Origin: UBA5109 sp963975155
Lineage (GTDB): Bacteria; Pseudomonadota; Gammaproteobacteria; Pseudomonadales; Pseudohongiellaceae
NCBI GenBank assembly: GCA_963975155.1
Contig: CAXBFG010000004.1
Span: forward strand, 186,001 to 250,000
DNA: 64,000 bases
Direction: 5' to 3'
Shown here: positions 45,532 through 53,743 of the stretch, piece by piece
How positions within the stretch are numbered: the stretch's first letter is position 1
How the letters are laid out: each line of letters begins with the position of its first letter
Program-made: the position numbers and the translations under genes
The notes under the pieces: generated by a model
Database searches by the model: none
What the model saw: only the letters and a program-made list of their open reading frames with translations
Told to the model about the DNA's origin: nothing

Positions 45532-46599
45532 CTATTTTGCTCTGCCCAAATAACCCTGTGACAGCATTGGAATCCTGATAATCTGATTGCTTGCATTTTG
45601 TGAAAATGCGCCATTAAGCACAATTGCATAGAGTGATTTTTTATCTTCTCCACTAAATGCCACTCCATGTAAACCTCGTGGTCCTGGTATATTGCCCAGA
45701 AAGGTACCATTTGCATCAATCACATCGACGGAAGAACCCGTACTGACATAAAGTCGCCCTGCGGCATCAACAGCCATGCCATCACCACCACCTTCACTGA
45801 GTCTTACAAAATCACGCTGATTGCTTAGCGCTCCATTTGCCTGCACATCATAAGCAACAATAACAGGGCCATTTGTCACATAAAGTACGCTTTCATCAGG
45901 ATTCAAAATCAGGCCATTGGTTCCGACGACATCACCATACCTGGTGACAAGACCATCTGAATCTGCATAAAAGAGTCCGGCTGCAGTGATCGTAAAATAC
46001 ACGCCACCTTTACTATCAGCCATTAGATCATTCATGATGCCACTTACACAGTCCAGTGGGTCACCCTGAAATTTATCGGCAAAAATATATCGCTCGGGTT
46101 CCAGCTTAACAATAGCCGAATTCAGCCCCCGATCCAGTAAGAAAAGTTCACCCTGCTTATTTCGGGATAAAGCACCACCGGTATTGGTATTGTCATAAAC
46201 TATCTCGGCGCTGCCATCCAGGTTCAGTTGAATGACATTGCTGGCATTATTATTGGCAAACATTACCCCGCCGTTCTCGGTCGCAATAAGGCCATCGGCA
46301 TTATTACCTCTCCAGGACCACACCGTTTCCCAGCTTTGACCGGCCTCAATAACACCGGGAATTCCAGTAATTTCTGCGGCGGAAGGTAATTCAGGTATTA
46401 CAGCCGGAGGCGGTACCGCAGCAGCAGGAATCGAAAAGGGACTAGCCGGATTCCTACAATTTGCAATTACTTTGGCCAGCTGTGGATCCTGCCAGGATTG
46501 AAAGCTGTATCCCGGGTCGAAGTCATCAGCGACATTTTGCGCCAGCGCTGGAAACGTGAAAAATCCCAGTAAAACAAGCAACTTAGCTTGGTATTTCAT
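45532..46599 (-). CDS. Secreted SMP-30/gluconolactonase-like propeller
   Basis: 355 residues; the signal peptide ends near PALAQNV (22). Proline-alanine linker PAAAVPPPAVIPELPSA near 55, then propeller blades: NGLILNPDESVLYVTNGPVI, GDGMAVDAAGRLYVSTGSSV and GLHGVAFSGEDKKSLYAI. The N-G-L-x-L-x-P-D-E and D-G-(M/L)-x-V-D-x-x-G motifs are typical of SMP-30 gluconolactonases, which use a divalent metal bound by Glu, Asn and Asp. Its substrate is probably a lactone or similar. Confidence 0.82.
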   Translation of the reverse strand: MKYQAKLLVLLGFFTFPALAQNVADDFDPGYSFQSWQDPQLAKVIANCRNPASPFSIPAAAVPPPAVIPELPSAAEITGIPGVIEAGQSWETVWSWRGNNADGLIATENGGVMFANNNASNVIQLNLDGSAEIVYDNTNTGGALSRNKQGELFLLDRGLNSAIVKLEPERYIFADKFQGDPLDCVSGIMNDLMADSKGGVYFTITAAGLFYADSDGLVTRYGDVVGTNGLILNPDESVLYVTNGPVIVAYDVQANGALSNQRDFVRLSEGGGDGMAVDAAGRLYVSTGSSVDVIDANGTFLGNIPGPRGLHGVAFSGEDKKSLYAIVLNGAFSQNASNQIIRIPMLSQGYLGRAK

Positions 46600-47066
46600 A
46601 ACAGCCTCATTAAAAAGTGAAGATTTCTAAACTGATTGTATGCAAGGGCTTCAACACTGTCTAGGTAAGTCCCAAGCCACTTCAGCGTGAAGTGCGACTT
46701 AACAAGGAATAAATCCTGCTGGCAAGATGAATGTTAGCTCATCACCTGTCTAAAACTTATCCCTATAATCCTTTACAGAGCTCTTTTTCAGTTTCTGTGT
46801 GGCTACAAATATATATACGGTGAATACTAAATGATCAGGAAATTTTTAGATCGGAAATTTACTGCTTACCGGAACAAAACGTGGTTGGGCTAAGGTATGA
46901 TTCGAACAAAATCTGAAAGAGGAGTAGAGCAAATAGGTTTATTGTCTATATCTGGAAAATCCAGAAGTTTAAACAAAGCGGCTGTGGAAAAGCACCCTGA
47001 TACTTGAGTGTAACAGGGGCTTAATCGTTAGTTTCAGCAAAGCAGAGAATCAGGTTTAAGCTTAAC
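46600..47066. other. Intergenic region with a long hairpin, no gene seen
   Basis: 467 bp. At 46667-46700 a hairpin joins CACTTCA-GCG-TGAAGTG with an outer AAGTC/GACTT stem. It is about 70 bp upstream of the SMP-30-like start. No open frame of note. Confidence 0.5.
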
Positions 47067-47300
47067 TTATTGAATCAATAAGCCGCAGGGCGCCCCGAAA
47101 AAAGTGTAATCATCATGATTACTCAAGTGTGCCACTGCACCTTTCGCTGAAACCTCTATAAGTATGTATTCACCATTGCCGTTGCCGTCGCCTAAATCAT
47201 GACATATAAGCACCTTGTCATTTTTAGCAAAGGCGCTATAGGTGAAAACGGATGCAGATAAAATGAGTAGTGAAAAGGCAATACTTAAGGTTTTTTTCAT
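47067..47300 (-). CDS. Small exported protein with CxH / HLxNHxD motif
   Basis: 77 residues; the signal peptide ends near SAFAKND (25). The mature part has KVLICHDLGDGNGNGEYILI, then VSAKGAVAHLSNHDDYTFFGAPC. The K-V-x-I-C-H ... H-L-x-(N/H)-x-D pattern recurs in many short secreted bacterial domains, often with PGNP-like metal- or sugar-linked repeats. It is cysteine-paired and could bind a metal. No function can be assigned. Confidence 0.65.
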   Translation of the reverse strand: MKKTLSIAFSLLILSASVFTYSAFAKNDKVLICHDLGDGNGNGEYILIEVSAKGAVAHLSNHDDYTFFGAPCGLLIQ

Positions 47301-47427
47301 TATTTAGTCCCTTGGATTGTTGGCGCTTGGGATTATCAGTTCGACAGCTACTCAAAAATCACGATACTTGCCGTGAACGAGCGCATGATGCCATTGTAGT
47401 ATCACTTTTACAGAGTAACAAGTCCGA

Positions 47428-48525
47428 TCATGCAAAGCGCAGGCAGTAAACCGGCGCCAGTGTATGACTGAGTTCCTGCCAGTTATCTCCCTGATCTGCA
47501 GATAACCAAAGGTTGCCACTGGTGCTGCCTATCGCCAGCTGGGTACCATCGGCACCCAGAGCTAAACCATGTCGGTAAATCAGATCAAATGAATGCTGCT
47601 GCGGCAATCCATTACTTAAAACATCAAAACTCTTGCCCCCATCCCGGGTTCGGGTTACCACCAGTTTATTGTCAACCGGCATACGACACTCATCTTTGAC
47701 GCCTGGAACAAACCAGGCTGTATCCGGCTCAGTCGGGTGAACTGCTACAGCAAAACCAAACACAGATGGGCCAGCCTCCTCAATTTCCAGCCAGTTCAAA
47801 CCGCCATCAACACTTTTAAAAATACCATTATGATGTTGTACCCAGAGCCTGTCTTGATCAGAGGCACTGACAACCAGGCAGTGTGGGTCTTGTGCATCAG
47901 GATTAAAGGCCTGCTCGGGTGGCATATAGGCGGCACGCATTCCGTGTGTTCTGCTTTCCCAGCTATGACAGCCATCGTTACTTTCCCAGACTCCCCCGCA
48001 GGAAATTGCTACTCGAACCTGCTGAGGGTTTTCCGGGTTGATACAAATTGAATGCAAGGCGGGTGCATCTGTTCCACCACCAAACCAATTGGCACAATTT
48101 TCCATATCGGTCAGTGAATTAATTAATTCCCAGCTCTCACCGCGATTTCGGGAACGAAATAAACCACAGGGAATGGTACCGGCCCATATTTCACCGGCAA
48201 CAGTCCCCTTTTCAAGGCAAAAAACCTGCTCTACTGAGAGCCTTTTTGCGGCATCTGAAGCAGCTTCAGGATCGCCATCAGTTACCGGGAATGCCGGAAC
48301 CTGAATTTCTGTCCAGCTTAGTCCGCCATCTTCTGAACGATGCAACTTGGGGCCAAAGTGCTCCAAATTCAGTGCAACATAGAGTGTTCTATCCCTGTCG
48401 TCTGCCAGCACCATACTCACCGGCTCACCGGCAAAAGATGTATGGATTAACTGCCAGTCTGCATTACCTAAATTTTCAAATTTCACCAGCCCTTTGCGGG
48501 TTCCGGCCCAAAGAATTGTTTCCAA
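47428..48525 (-). CDS. BNR/Asp-box repeat protein (sialidase/sortilin-like propeller)
   Basis: 365 residues from TTG at 48525. The GGAGG site eight bases before it lies inside the end of the upstream MoaD-like gene. Five or more Asp-box repeats (S-x-D-x-G-x-x-W) are seen: SEDGGLSW, SNDGCHSW, SVDGGLNW, TRDGGKSF and SADQGDNW. No signal peptide, so it is probably cytoplasmic. It is a propeller like exo-sialidases and photosynthesis-stability factor-type proteins, but catalytic acid and nucleophile residues are not seen. The upstream gene is linked by overlap of RBS and stop. Confidence 0.82.
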   Translation of the reverse strand: METILWAGTRKGLVKFENLGNADWQLIHTSFAGEPVSMVLADDRDRTLYVALNLEHFGPKLHRSEDGGLSWTEIQVPAFPVTDGDPEAASDAAKRLSVEQVFCLEKGTVAGEIWAGTIPCGLFRSRNRGESWELINSLTDMENCANWFGGGTDAPALHSICINPENPQQVRVAISCGGVWESNDGCHSWESRTHGMRAAYMPPEQAFNPDAQDPHCLVVSASDQDRLWVQHHNGIFKSVDGGLNWLEIEEAGPSVFGFAVAVHPTEPDTAWFVPGVKDECRMPVDNKLVVTRTRDGGKSFDVLSNGLPQQHSFDLIYRHGLALGADGTQLAIGSTSGNLWLSADQGDNWQELSHTLAPVYCLRFA

Positions 48526-48527
48526 AG

Positions 48528-48797
48528 CTAGCCTCCACTTAAAGCCTGTGCGACAAAAACGACACTCTGCTTTTTCACTTTATCTGTTTGTAAAAGTTTG
48601 TCCTTGATCAGCGTGCCATCGACAAACACCGCAATATGTTTGCGAATCCTGTTCTGATCATCGAGAATATAGCTGCGCAGGGATGAGTTAAGCCTGCAGC
48701 ATTGCTCCAGTACTTCCTGTACATTATTGCCTTCAACCTGCAGAGTCTGACAGGCAAGATGCTTTTCCAGGTTTGGTGTAAATTCGACTCGAGCCAT
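48528..48797 (-). CDS. MoaD/ThiS-like ubiquitin-fold sulfur carrier
   Basis: 89 residues from ATG at 48797; the open frame 105 bases upstream lacks family similarity. ARVEFTPNLEKHL, then a helix, and VFVDGTLIKDKLLQTDKV, ending VVFVAQALSGG. The C-terminal Gly-Gly is the mark of the ubiquitin-like sulfur carriers (MoaD, ThiS), where it is adenylated and thiocarboxylated. The activating enzyme is not in the window. It is followed by a BNR propeller gene, whose start codon is TTG with its RBS in this gene's last codons. Confidence 0.85.
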   Translation of the reverse strand: MARVEFTPNLEKHLACQTLQVEGNNVQEVLEQCCRLNSSLRSYILDDQNRIRKHIAVFVDGTLIKDKLLQTDKVKKQSVVFVAQALSGG

Positions 48798-48973
48798 TAG
48801 TGTTTTATTCTTCCGGAACTTATTCGATTCGATTATAAAAGCGTCTTTATTGTGTAGCCAGCCAAATTTTTGAAGACACTTTCCACGTTTTGGGTCAGTC
48901 ATTCAGTTTCTGTTCATTGTGACTTTCATATACTCTGTGTAGTGTAAGACTGTTACACAAAGTGGAGGCAATG

Positions 48974-49381
48974 ATGAAAATGATTAATAAGCTATCAGCT
49001 ATCTTTTTTTGCACGGCACTTCTGTTCACTCAGCCTGCGGCTGCTTCTACTTCTGACAGCAGGTATATTTTTGATGAACTGGAAGAAGTCGATGATTTTT
49101 TAAGCTGGAATATAAGTGGCTGGCAAGGACTGGATTCACGCTCCCTGATTGTAGACATAGCACCTGGAAAATCTTATCTGCTTATTCTCGATCGTAGAGT
49201 AAACGGTTTGCGTTCCGGTGAGAATATTAGTATCAGCTCAGTTAATTCCAGGGTAACTTCCGGCATCGACAGAGTGCAATTTCTGGATATTTATTCCAGA
49301 CCAACACGAATCGAAAAAATATACTTATTGCCTGATAGGGCCACTCGAAAGAGTACTAGCGAACAAATTCGCACACGCTAA
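48974..49381 (+). CDS. Small exported protein, DUF6491-like
   Basis: 135 residues from ATG at 48974 (GGAGG five bases upstream; ATG at 48971 is nearly as good). The signal peptide ends near QPAAAST. The mature part has DDFLSWNISGWQGLDSRSLI, SYLLILDRRVNGLRSGENIS and a C-terminal basic tail. The W-x-x-V-D-S-x-S-(L/V)-I pattern followed by Y-L-L-x-L is that of DUF6491, a family of periplasmic proteins of unknown role. Assignment is tentative. It is divergent from the MoaD-like gene. Confidence 0.55.
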   Translation: MKMINKLSAIFFCTALLFTQPAAASTSDSRYIFDELEEVDDFLSWNISGWQGLDSRSLIVDIAPGKSYLLILDRRVNGLRSGENISISSVNSRVTSGIDRVQFLDIYSRPTRIEKIYLLPDRATRKSTSEQIRTR

Positions 49382-49440
49382 CCAGATACCTGCTTAGCTT
49401 TCCCGTATGGATTTTCGACCAGAGAATCAGGTCGCTGCAC

Positions 49441-50139
49441 TCAACGTAAACTGACGTTACCCTGATCATCAACATTGAAAGTCACAATCAGGGGTTTTTC
49501 ACCGGTCATGGACAAGCTGGTGTCGGGCAACAGTATCCTGCCATCCTTATGCAGGATGGAAGCTCTGACACTGACCGGCTCCTGATCGCGTTTGCTAAAC
49601 ATATCAAAATACACTTCATAATCCCCTTCCAGAGCCGTAGGACTTAACCATATCTCATTGCCGGGACCTTGCGTATTATCTTCTTCAAGGGCGGCATCAG
49701 ATCCGGGAAAAGTACGTGCTGCATAACTATATTCGTTACCCAGCGGGTCAATTACATACAAATCCACATCATCATTTGAAGGCCAAGAGATGACCACCAG
49801 GGCAAAGGTCTGCTCCAAGAGGGCCCGGCAGGATTCCAGTTCTGTCTGCACTTCGGTGAGAATCAACTCGGGTCCGTTCTGAGCATCCGCCTGGCACATC
49901 GCCAGATCAGTTTGTGCTTGCGACAATTGATCCGTAACTGTCTCCATTTGTTGGCTCATTTGATCCAGCTGCTCACTCATTTCTGCCTGCACTTCTTCAA
50001 TCAGTTGCGGCGAATCCCCCGTATTCGGAAAAAATGGCAATGCCACTATAGCCAGCAGCATGAAGGCTCCCAGCGCAGAGGCAAACAGATCGAGCGCCGA
50101 CATACTGAAAATATTGATTTCCCTGTTTCTCAGCTTCAT
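49441..50139 (-). CDS. Membrane-anchored coiled-coil protein with DUF2135/YfaP-like C-terminal domain
   Basis: 232 residues. A MotB-like N-terminus (IFSMSALDLFASALGAFMLL, membrane helix about 14-35) is followed by a coiled coil (about 45-95, EEVQAEMSEQLDQMSQQMET). The C-terminal half has VVISWPSNDDVDLYVIDPLG and YEVYFDMFSKRDQ, a beta-sandwich pattern like YfaP/DUF2135 (D-V-D-L-x-V-x-D-P-x-G). The mix is unusual: a single helix like a motor or efflux accessory protein, with a periplasmic sugar- or metal-binding tail. It is divergent from the amidohydrolase. Confidence 0.6.
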   Translation of the reverse strand: MKLRNREINIFSMSALDLFASALGAFMLLAIVALPFFPNTGDSPQLIEEVQAEMSEQLDQMSQQMETVTDQLSQAQTDLAMCQADAQNGPELILTEVQTELESCRALLEQTFALVVISWPSNDDVDLYVIDPLGNEYSYAARTFPGSDAALEEDNTQGPGNEIWLSPTALEGDYEVYFDMFSKRDQEPVSVRASILHKDGRILLPDTSLSMTGEKPLIVTFNVDDQGNVSLR

Positions 50140-50295
50140 AAGTGAAGACCTTTAATCCTCTTGCACAAAAATACTTTGTGCATTACAACACCAGAGTTCT
50201 ATACACAGCAACCGCATAAAATTCTCGTTTAATTTGCTTCAATGCTTCTCAACGTTATACTGTTCTGCCACCCAAATCTACGGAGTACAGCCATA

Positions 50296-51576
50296 ATGCG
50301 TCGATTCCTCAGCACTTTTTCACTTGTTGCGTTTTTGCTTTCAAACTTTGCCCTGTTCAATCAGGTTTGGGCACAGAACCTTGTCATAGAAAATGCCAGA
50401 ATTATTGTCGGTCCTGGAAACATGATTGAAAATGGCAGCATGGCAGTTGTTGATGGCATCATCAGTGAAGTCAGCCAAAATCAAGTGCAAGTACCTGCAG
50501 GGGCCACCATTATTGATGGCAGCGGCATGACGCTGATTGCGGGCTATATTGATAATCACAGGCATCTGATCGGAGCGCGGGGCCAGCAGGCTGTAGCACG
50601 TTTTCTTGAGGAAGAAGCCGCCACCCAAATGCTCGATCTGCTCGAAGCTGGCGTCACTACAGTGCAATCTGGCGGAGATGACAATGATGGTATCCTGGAA
50701 CTGAAACGTCTGATTGACAGTGGTGAGATAAAGGGACCTCGTATCATCACATCCTATCGGGTTCCCACTGCCGGCATGGAAAATGAAATGGCTGTCCGCA
50801 TGGCTGTTCGTGCAGCCGTTGAAGCCGGTGCTGATTCAATTGCCGAAGTACATTATCCGGATGTTGTCTGGCCATTTGCCCCGACGGAACAGGAAACCAA
50901 AAACCTGCTCGCCGGTCTGGATGAAGCCGAGCGTCTTGGTATTCCTTTCCAGATACATGCGGTTAGCGATGTTGCCTTGGCTGCTACCATAGGACTCGGC
51001 GCCAGGAAACTCATTCATTCAGTTAATATCAATTGGGTAAGTGCTGAAATAGCAGAGCAGGTCGCCGCATCTGGCGCGCAAGTCGCATCCATCACAGGTT
51101 TTGGTTCTCCCAATTTTGATGTATTCAGTCAGGACAATGATCCAAAATTCCGTGACGGCAATCCCTGGCCTGAAGGCATTGTGGATAGTCAGGGGCTTGG
51201 GCAGGAAGCCGGATATATGCCCATCAATCTGCGAACCCTCTATGATCATGGTGTAGACGTAACCTTCGCAACCGATACGCGTTTTTACGCCCCGGCGGCC
51301 ATTGCCCATGAGATTAAAACCCTGAGTCTGGTGTTTTCGGTGCCGGACCTGGTTCAGATCATGGGTCCAAATTCAGCAAGATTTATTGATATGGACCAGC
51401 AAATTGGCACCCTCGAGGAAGGCAAGTATGCTGATTTTCTGGTGCTGGGACATAACCCTTATGATGGTTTCTGGTTTTTGCTGAATCCGGTAATGGTCGT
51501 GAAAGGCGGAGAAATCATGGTTGATGAACGCGGCCAGCCAGAAGCAGGTCTGCCCATAGTACGTACAGGTATTTAG
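50296..51576 (+). CDS. Exported amidohydrolase
   Basis: 426 residues from ATG at 50296. The signal peptide ends near QVWAQNL. After the metal-dependent hydrolase start (VIENARIIVGPGNMIENGSM), IAGYIDNHRH gives H-x-H-like ligands (the first His is replaced by Asn in DNHRH). LIHSVNI near 266 and FATDTRFYAPAA near 330 supply later His/Asp ligands, and EEGKYADFLVLGHNPYD closes. The family includes imidazolonepropionases, dipeptidases and lactonases. The metal site departs from the H-x-H rule, so activity is uncertain. Confidence 0.8.
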   Translation: MRRFLSTFSLVAFLLSNFALFNQVWAQNLVIENARIIVGPGNMIENGSMAVVDGIISEVSQNQVQVPAGATIIDGSGMTLIAGYIDNHRHLIGARGQQAVARFLEEEAATQMLDLLEAGVTTVQSGGDDNDGILELKRLIDSGEIKGPRIITSYRVPTAGMENEMAVRMAVRAAVEAGADSIAEVHYPDVVWPFAPTEQETKNLLAGLDEAERLGIPFQIHAVSDVALAATIGLGARKLIHSVNINWVSAEIAEQVAASGAQVASITGFGSPNFDVFSQDNDPKFRDGNPWPEGIVDSQGLGQEAGYMPINLRTLYDHGVDVTFATDTRFYAPAAIAHEIKTLSLVFSVPDLVQIMGPNSARFIDMDQQIGTLEEGKYADFLVLGHNPYDGFWFLLNPVMVVKGGEIMVDERGQPEAGLPIVRTGI

Positions 51577-51608
51577 ACACTACAAGCGGGGCTGGCCAAG
51601 GAGGCTCC

Positions 51609-52643
51609 ATGAAAAGAATTGTAATCTGTGCAGATGGAACCTGGAATCGGCCTGAAGAAGATCTTAGCAAGGATTTTCCCACCAACGTCCTCAAAATCGC
51701 CAGAGCCATTAAACCGCTCGCCGCTGGGGAAATTAGTCAGCAGGTATTTTATGACTGGGGCATTGGCTCTTACCATGCTCAGACCGTAGCGGGCGCTACC
51801 GGAAAGGGCCTGCATAAAAATATTCTCGATGATTATCGCTACATCGTGCAGAATTATTCCCCCGGCGATGAACTTTTTTTCTTTGGCTTTAGTCGCGGTT
51901 CCTACACGATTCGCTGCCTGTGCGGGCTGATTAATAATTGTGGCATTCTGAAAAGACCAGATGCGGCGCTTATACAGGCCGCCTTCGAGCATTATAAAAA
52001 ACCCGGTCCTGCCCATGCACCTGAGGGAGAACGGTCTCTTGAATTCCGTAAACTGTACGCACATAAATCCAGGGCAATTAAATTTGTCGGAGTCTGGGAT
52101 ACCGTTGGAGCCATGGGTATTCCAATTTCCTTTCTGGGTTTATTTGATGACAAGGATGAGTTTTACGACACCAAAATCGGAAAAAATGTAATGATTGCCC
52201 GCCATGCTCTGGCGCTTGACGAACATCGCAGTGACTTTGTCCCCACCGTCTGGATTCCCCAGCCTGATATGGATATCAAACAGGTCTGGTTCAGTGGTGC
52301 ACACAGTAATATTGGCGGCAGCTATAAAGCAGACAAGGATGGCAGCCTGCTGTCCGACATCCCGCTTGAGTGGATGCTCAGGGAAGCAAAAACCGCGGGT
52401 TTGGGACTGGAAAAGCATCTGTTTGATAATATCAGGCCCAATGCTCTGGCGACGCTGCATAATTCCCGTCGTTCTTTCTACCGCGTGAAAAAGAAATTTT
52501 TCCGTGCTGTCGATCACCAAAAGGGGGACATATTAATCCATCAATCAGTCAAACAGCGTTGGGAGCATAACTCTTCCTATCGACCACCTAATTTACAAGA
52601 TTATCTGGATCAATTTGGCTGGCCTGTGCAACTGGTTTCCTAG
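51609..52643 (+). CDS. DUF2235 alpha/beta-hydrolase (Tle1-like fold)
   Basis: 344 residues without a signal. RIVICADGTWNRPEEDL starts the DUF2235 domain, and FFGFSRGSYTIRCLCGLINN holds the nucleophile GFSRGS near 99. KFVGVWDTVGAMG supplies the second motif (catalytic Asp), and GAHSNIGGSY the His near 229. The triad Ser-Asp-His appears complete. Relatives include type VI lipase effectors, but this protein has no adjacent VgrG or immunity gene, so a housekeeping lipase is as likely. It begins 33 bp after the amidohydrolase stop. Confidence 0.85.
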   Translation: MKRIVICADGTWNRPEEDLSKDFPTNVLKIARAIKPLAAGEISQQVFYDWGIGSYHAQTVAGATGKGLHKNILDDYRYIVQNYSPGDELFFFGFSRGSYTIRCLCGLINNCGILKRPDAALIQAAFEHYKKPGPAHAPEGERSLEFRKLYAHKSRAIKFVGVWDTVGAMGIPISFLGLFDDKDEFYDTKIGKNVMIARHALALDEHRSDFVPTVWIPQPDMDIKQVWFSGAHSNIGGSYKADKDGSLLSDIPLEWMLREAKTAGLGLEKHLFDNIRPNALATLHNSRRSFYRVKKKFFRAVDHQKGDILIHQSVKQRWEHNSSYRPPNLQDYLDQFGWPVQLVS

Positions 52644-52792
52644 TTTCCCCTGCCCCCTGGCTGCTTCAATGAAACTTGCAGGAAATAAGGAAGCGCGAAC
52701 CAGAGTAATTAACTAATCTTGTAATACCGTATTCATGTCCATACAATCGTCCGGCTTAATCCCGCTAACAACAATAACGAAAAGGGGTAGTT

Positions 52793-53698
52793 ATGTTTAG
52801 CTCTCAGCTTTCTATATCTGCTGTATCCAGAGTTTTCATTCTGGTCACAGCCTTCACTCTCAGCCCAGCACTGTCAGCCCAGGAAATTGATTTTTCGGGC
52901 GACTGGCGTCCGCTCTATCATGAAGATTTACCGGAGCGCAGTCCCGGACCTCACCTTGCTGACTACAGCGGCATGCCTATCAATGATGCAGCCAGGATGC
53001 GGGGTGACAGCTATAACCCGAATCGTATCTCTGTCGTCAGTGAATATATCTGCCGCCAGCACGGTGGTGACTATTCCATGCGTGGTGCCGCCGATTTAAA
53101 TATAAGCCGGATAGTTGATCCACTAACCCAACAAACAATAGCCTTTAAAACCCGTATCGGTTTTATGGGCATGGAGCGCACTATCTGGCTGAACAATCCT
53201 GAGCGGCCTGCTGATATCGCTCCGCATACTTTTCAGGGTTTTTCCACCGGCGCTTTTGACGGCAACATGCTCAATATCTATACCACGGATTTCAAGGAGA
53301 GCTATCTGCGTCGCAACGGACTGGCAGCCAGCAGTGAGCGAACGGCTACCGAACACTGGGTCTTGCATGGTGACTATCTGACTGTTGTCACGGTAATAGA
53401 TGATCCCGTATTTATGACCGAACCCATGATCAGAAGCCAGTCCTGGGTAAGAGATCCTTCGGCCCGGCAGGCACCCAGTGAATGTCAGGTTATACAGGAA
53501 CTCCCTGTCAATGCTCTCGGCCAGATTGTGCCCCACTTTCTACCCGACCAGAATCCCTGGCTGATGGAATTTGCAGAACGTTATCGCCTTCCCTACTCAG
53601 GCGTTCGTGGCGGCATCGAAACCATGTACCCAGAATATCTGGATACCATGGAAGCACCTGTCGGCAATCAGGAATTTTGTATTGAAGAATGCCAATAG
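52793..53698 (+). CDS. Exported protein of unknown function, family A (cassette copy 2)
   Basis: 301 residues; the signal peptide ends near ALSAQEI. It matches 35198-36073 in order: GDWRPLYHEDL, YICRQHGGDYS, HTFQGFSTGAFDGNML, then YLRRNGLAASSERTATEHWV and IDDPVFMTEPM, ending GGIETMYPEY. Differences include TEYF to TEHW and a C-terminal CIEEC pair absent in copy 1. An MBL-fold gene follows after 45 bp. The match of the two A genes is clear across the whole length by eye. Confidence 0.7.
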   Translation: MFSSQLSISAVSRVFILVTAFTLSPALSAQEIDFSGDWRPLYHEDLPERSPGPHLADYSGMPINDAARMRGDSYNPNRISVVSEYICRQHGGDYSMRGAADLNISRIVDPLTQQTIAFKTRIGFMGMERTIWLNNPERPADIAPHTFQGFSTGAFDGNMLNIYTTDFKESYLRRNGLAASSERTATEHWVLHGDYLTVVTVIDDPVFMTEPMIRSQSWVRDPSARQAPSECQVIQELPVNALGQIVPHFLPDQNPWLMEFAERYRLPYSGVRGGIETMYPEYLDTMEAPVGNQEFCIEECQ

Positions 53699-53743
53699 TC
53701 CTGTCTAAAACAATAATAAAGTTCCAGAACGCGGAGTCACAAT

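Noticed and set aside
51609..52643. Type VI secretion lipase effector (Tle1)
   Set aside because: The DUF2235 fold fits, but no VgrG, PAAR or immunity gene is adjacent, so an effector role is not supported.
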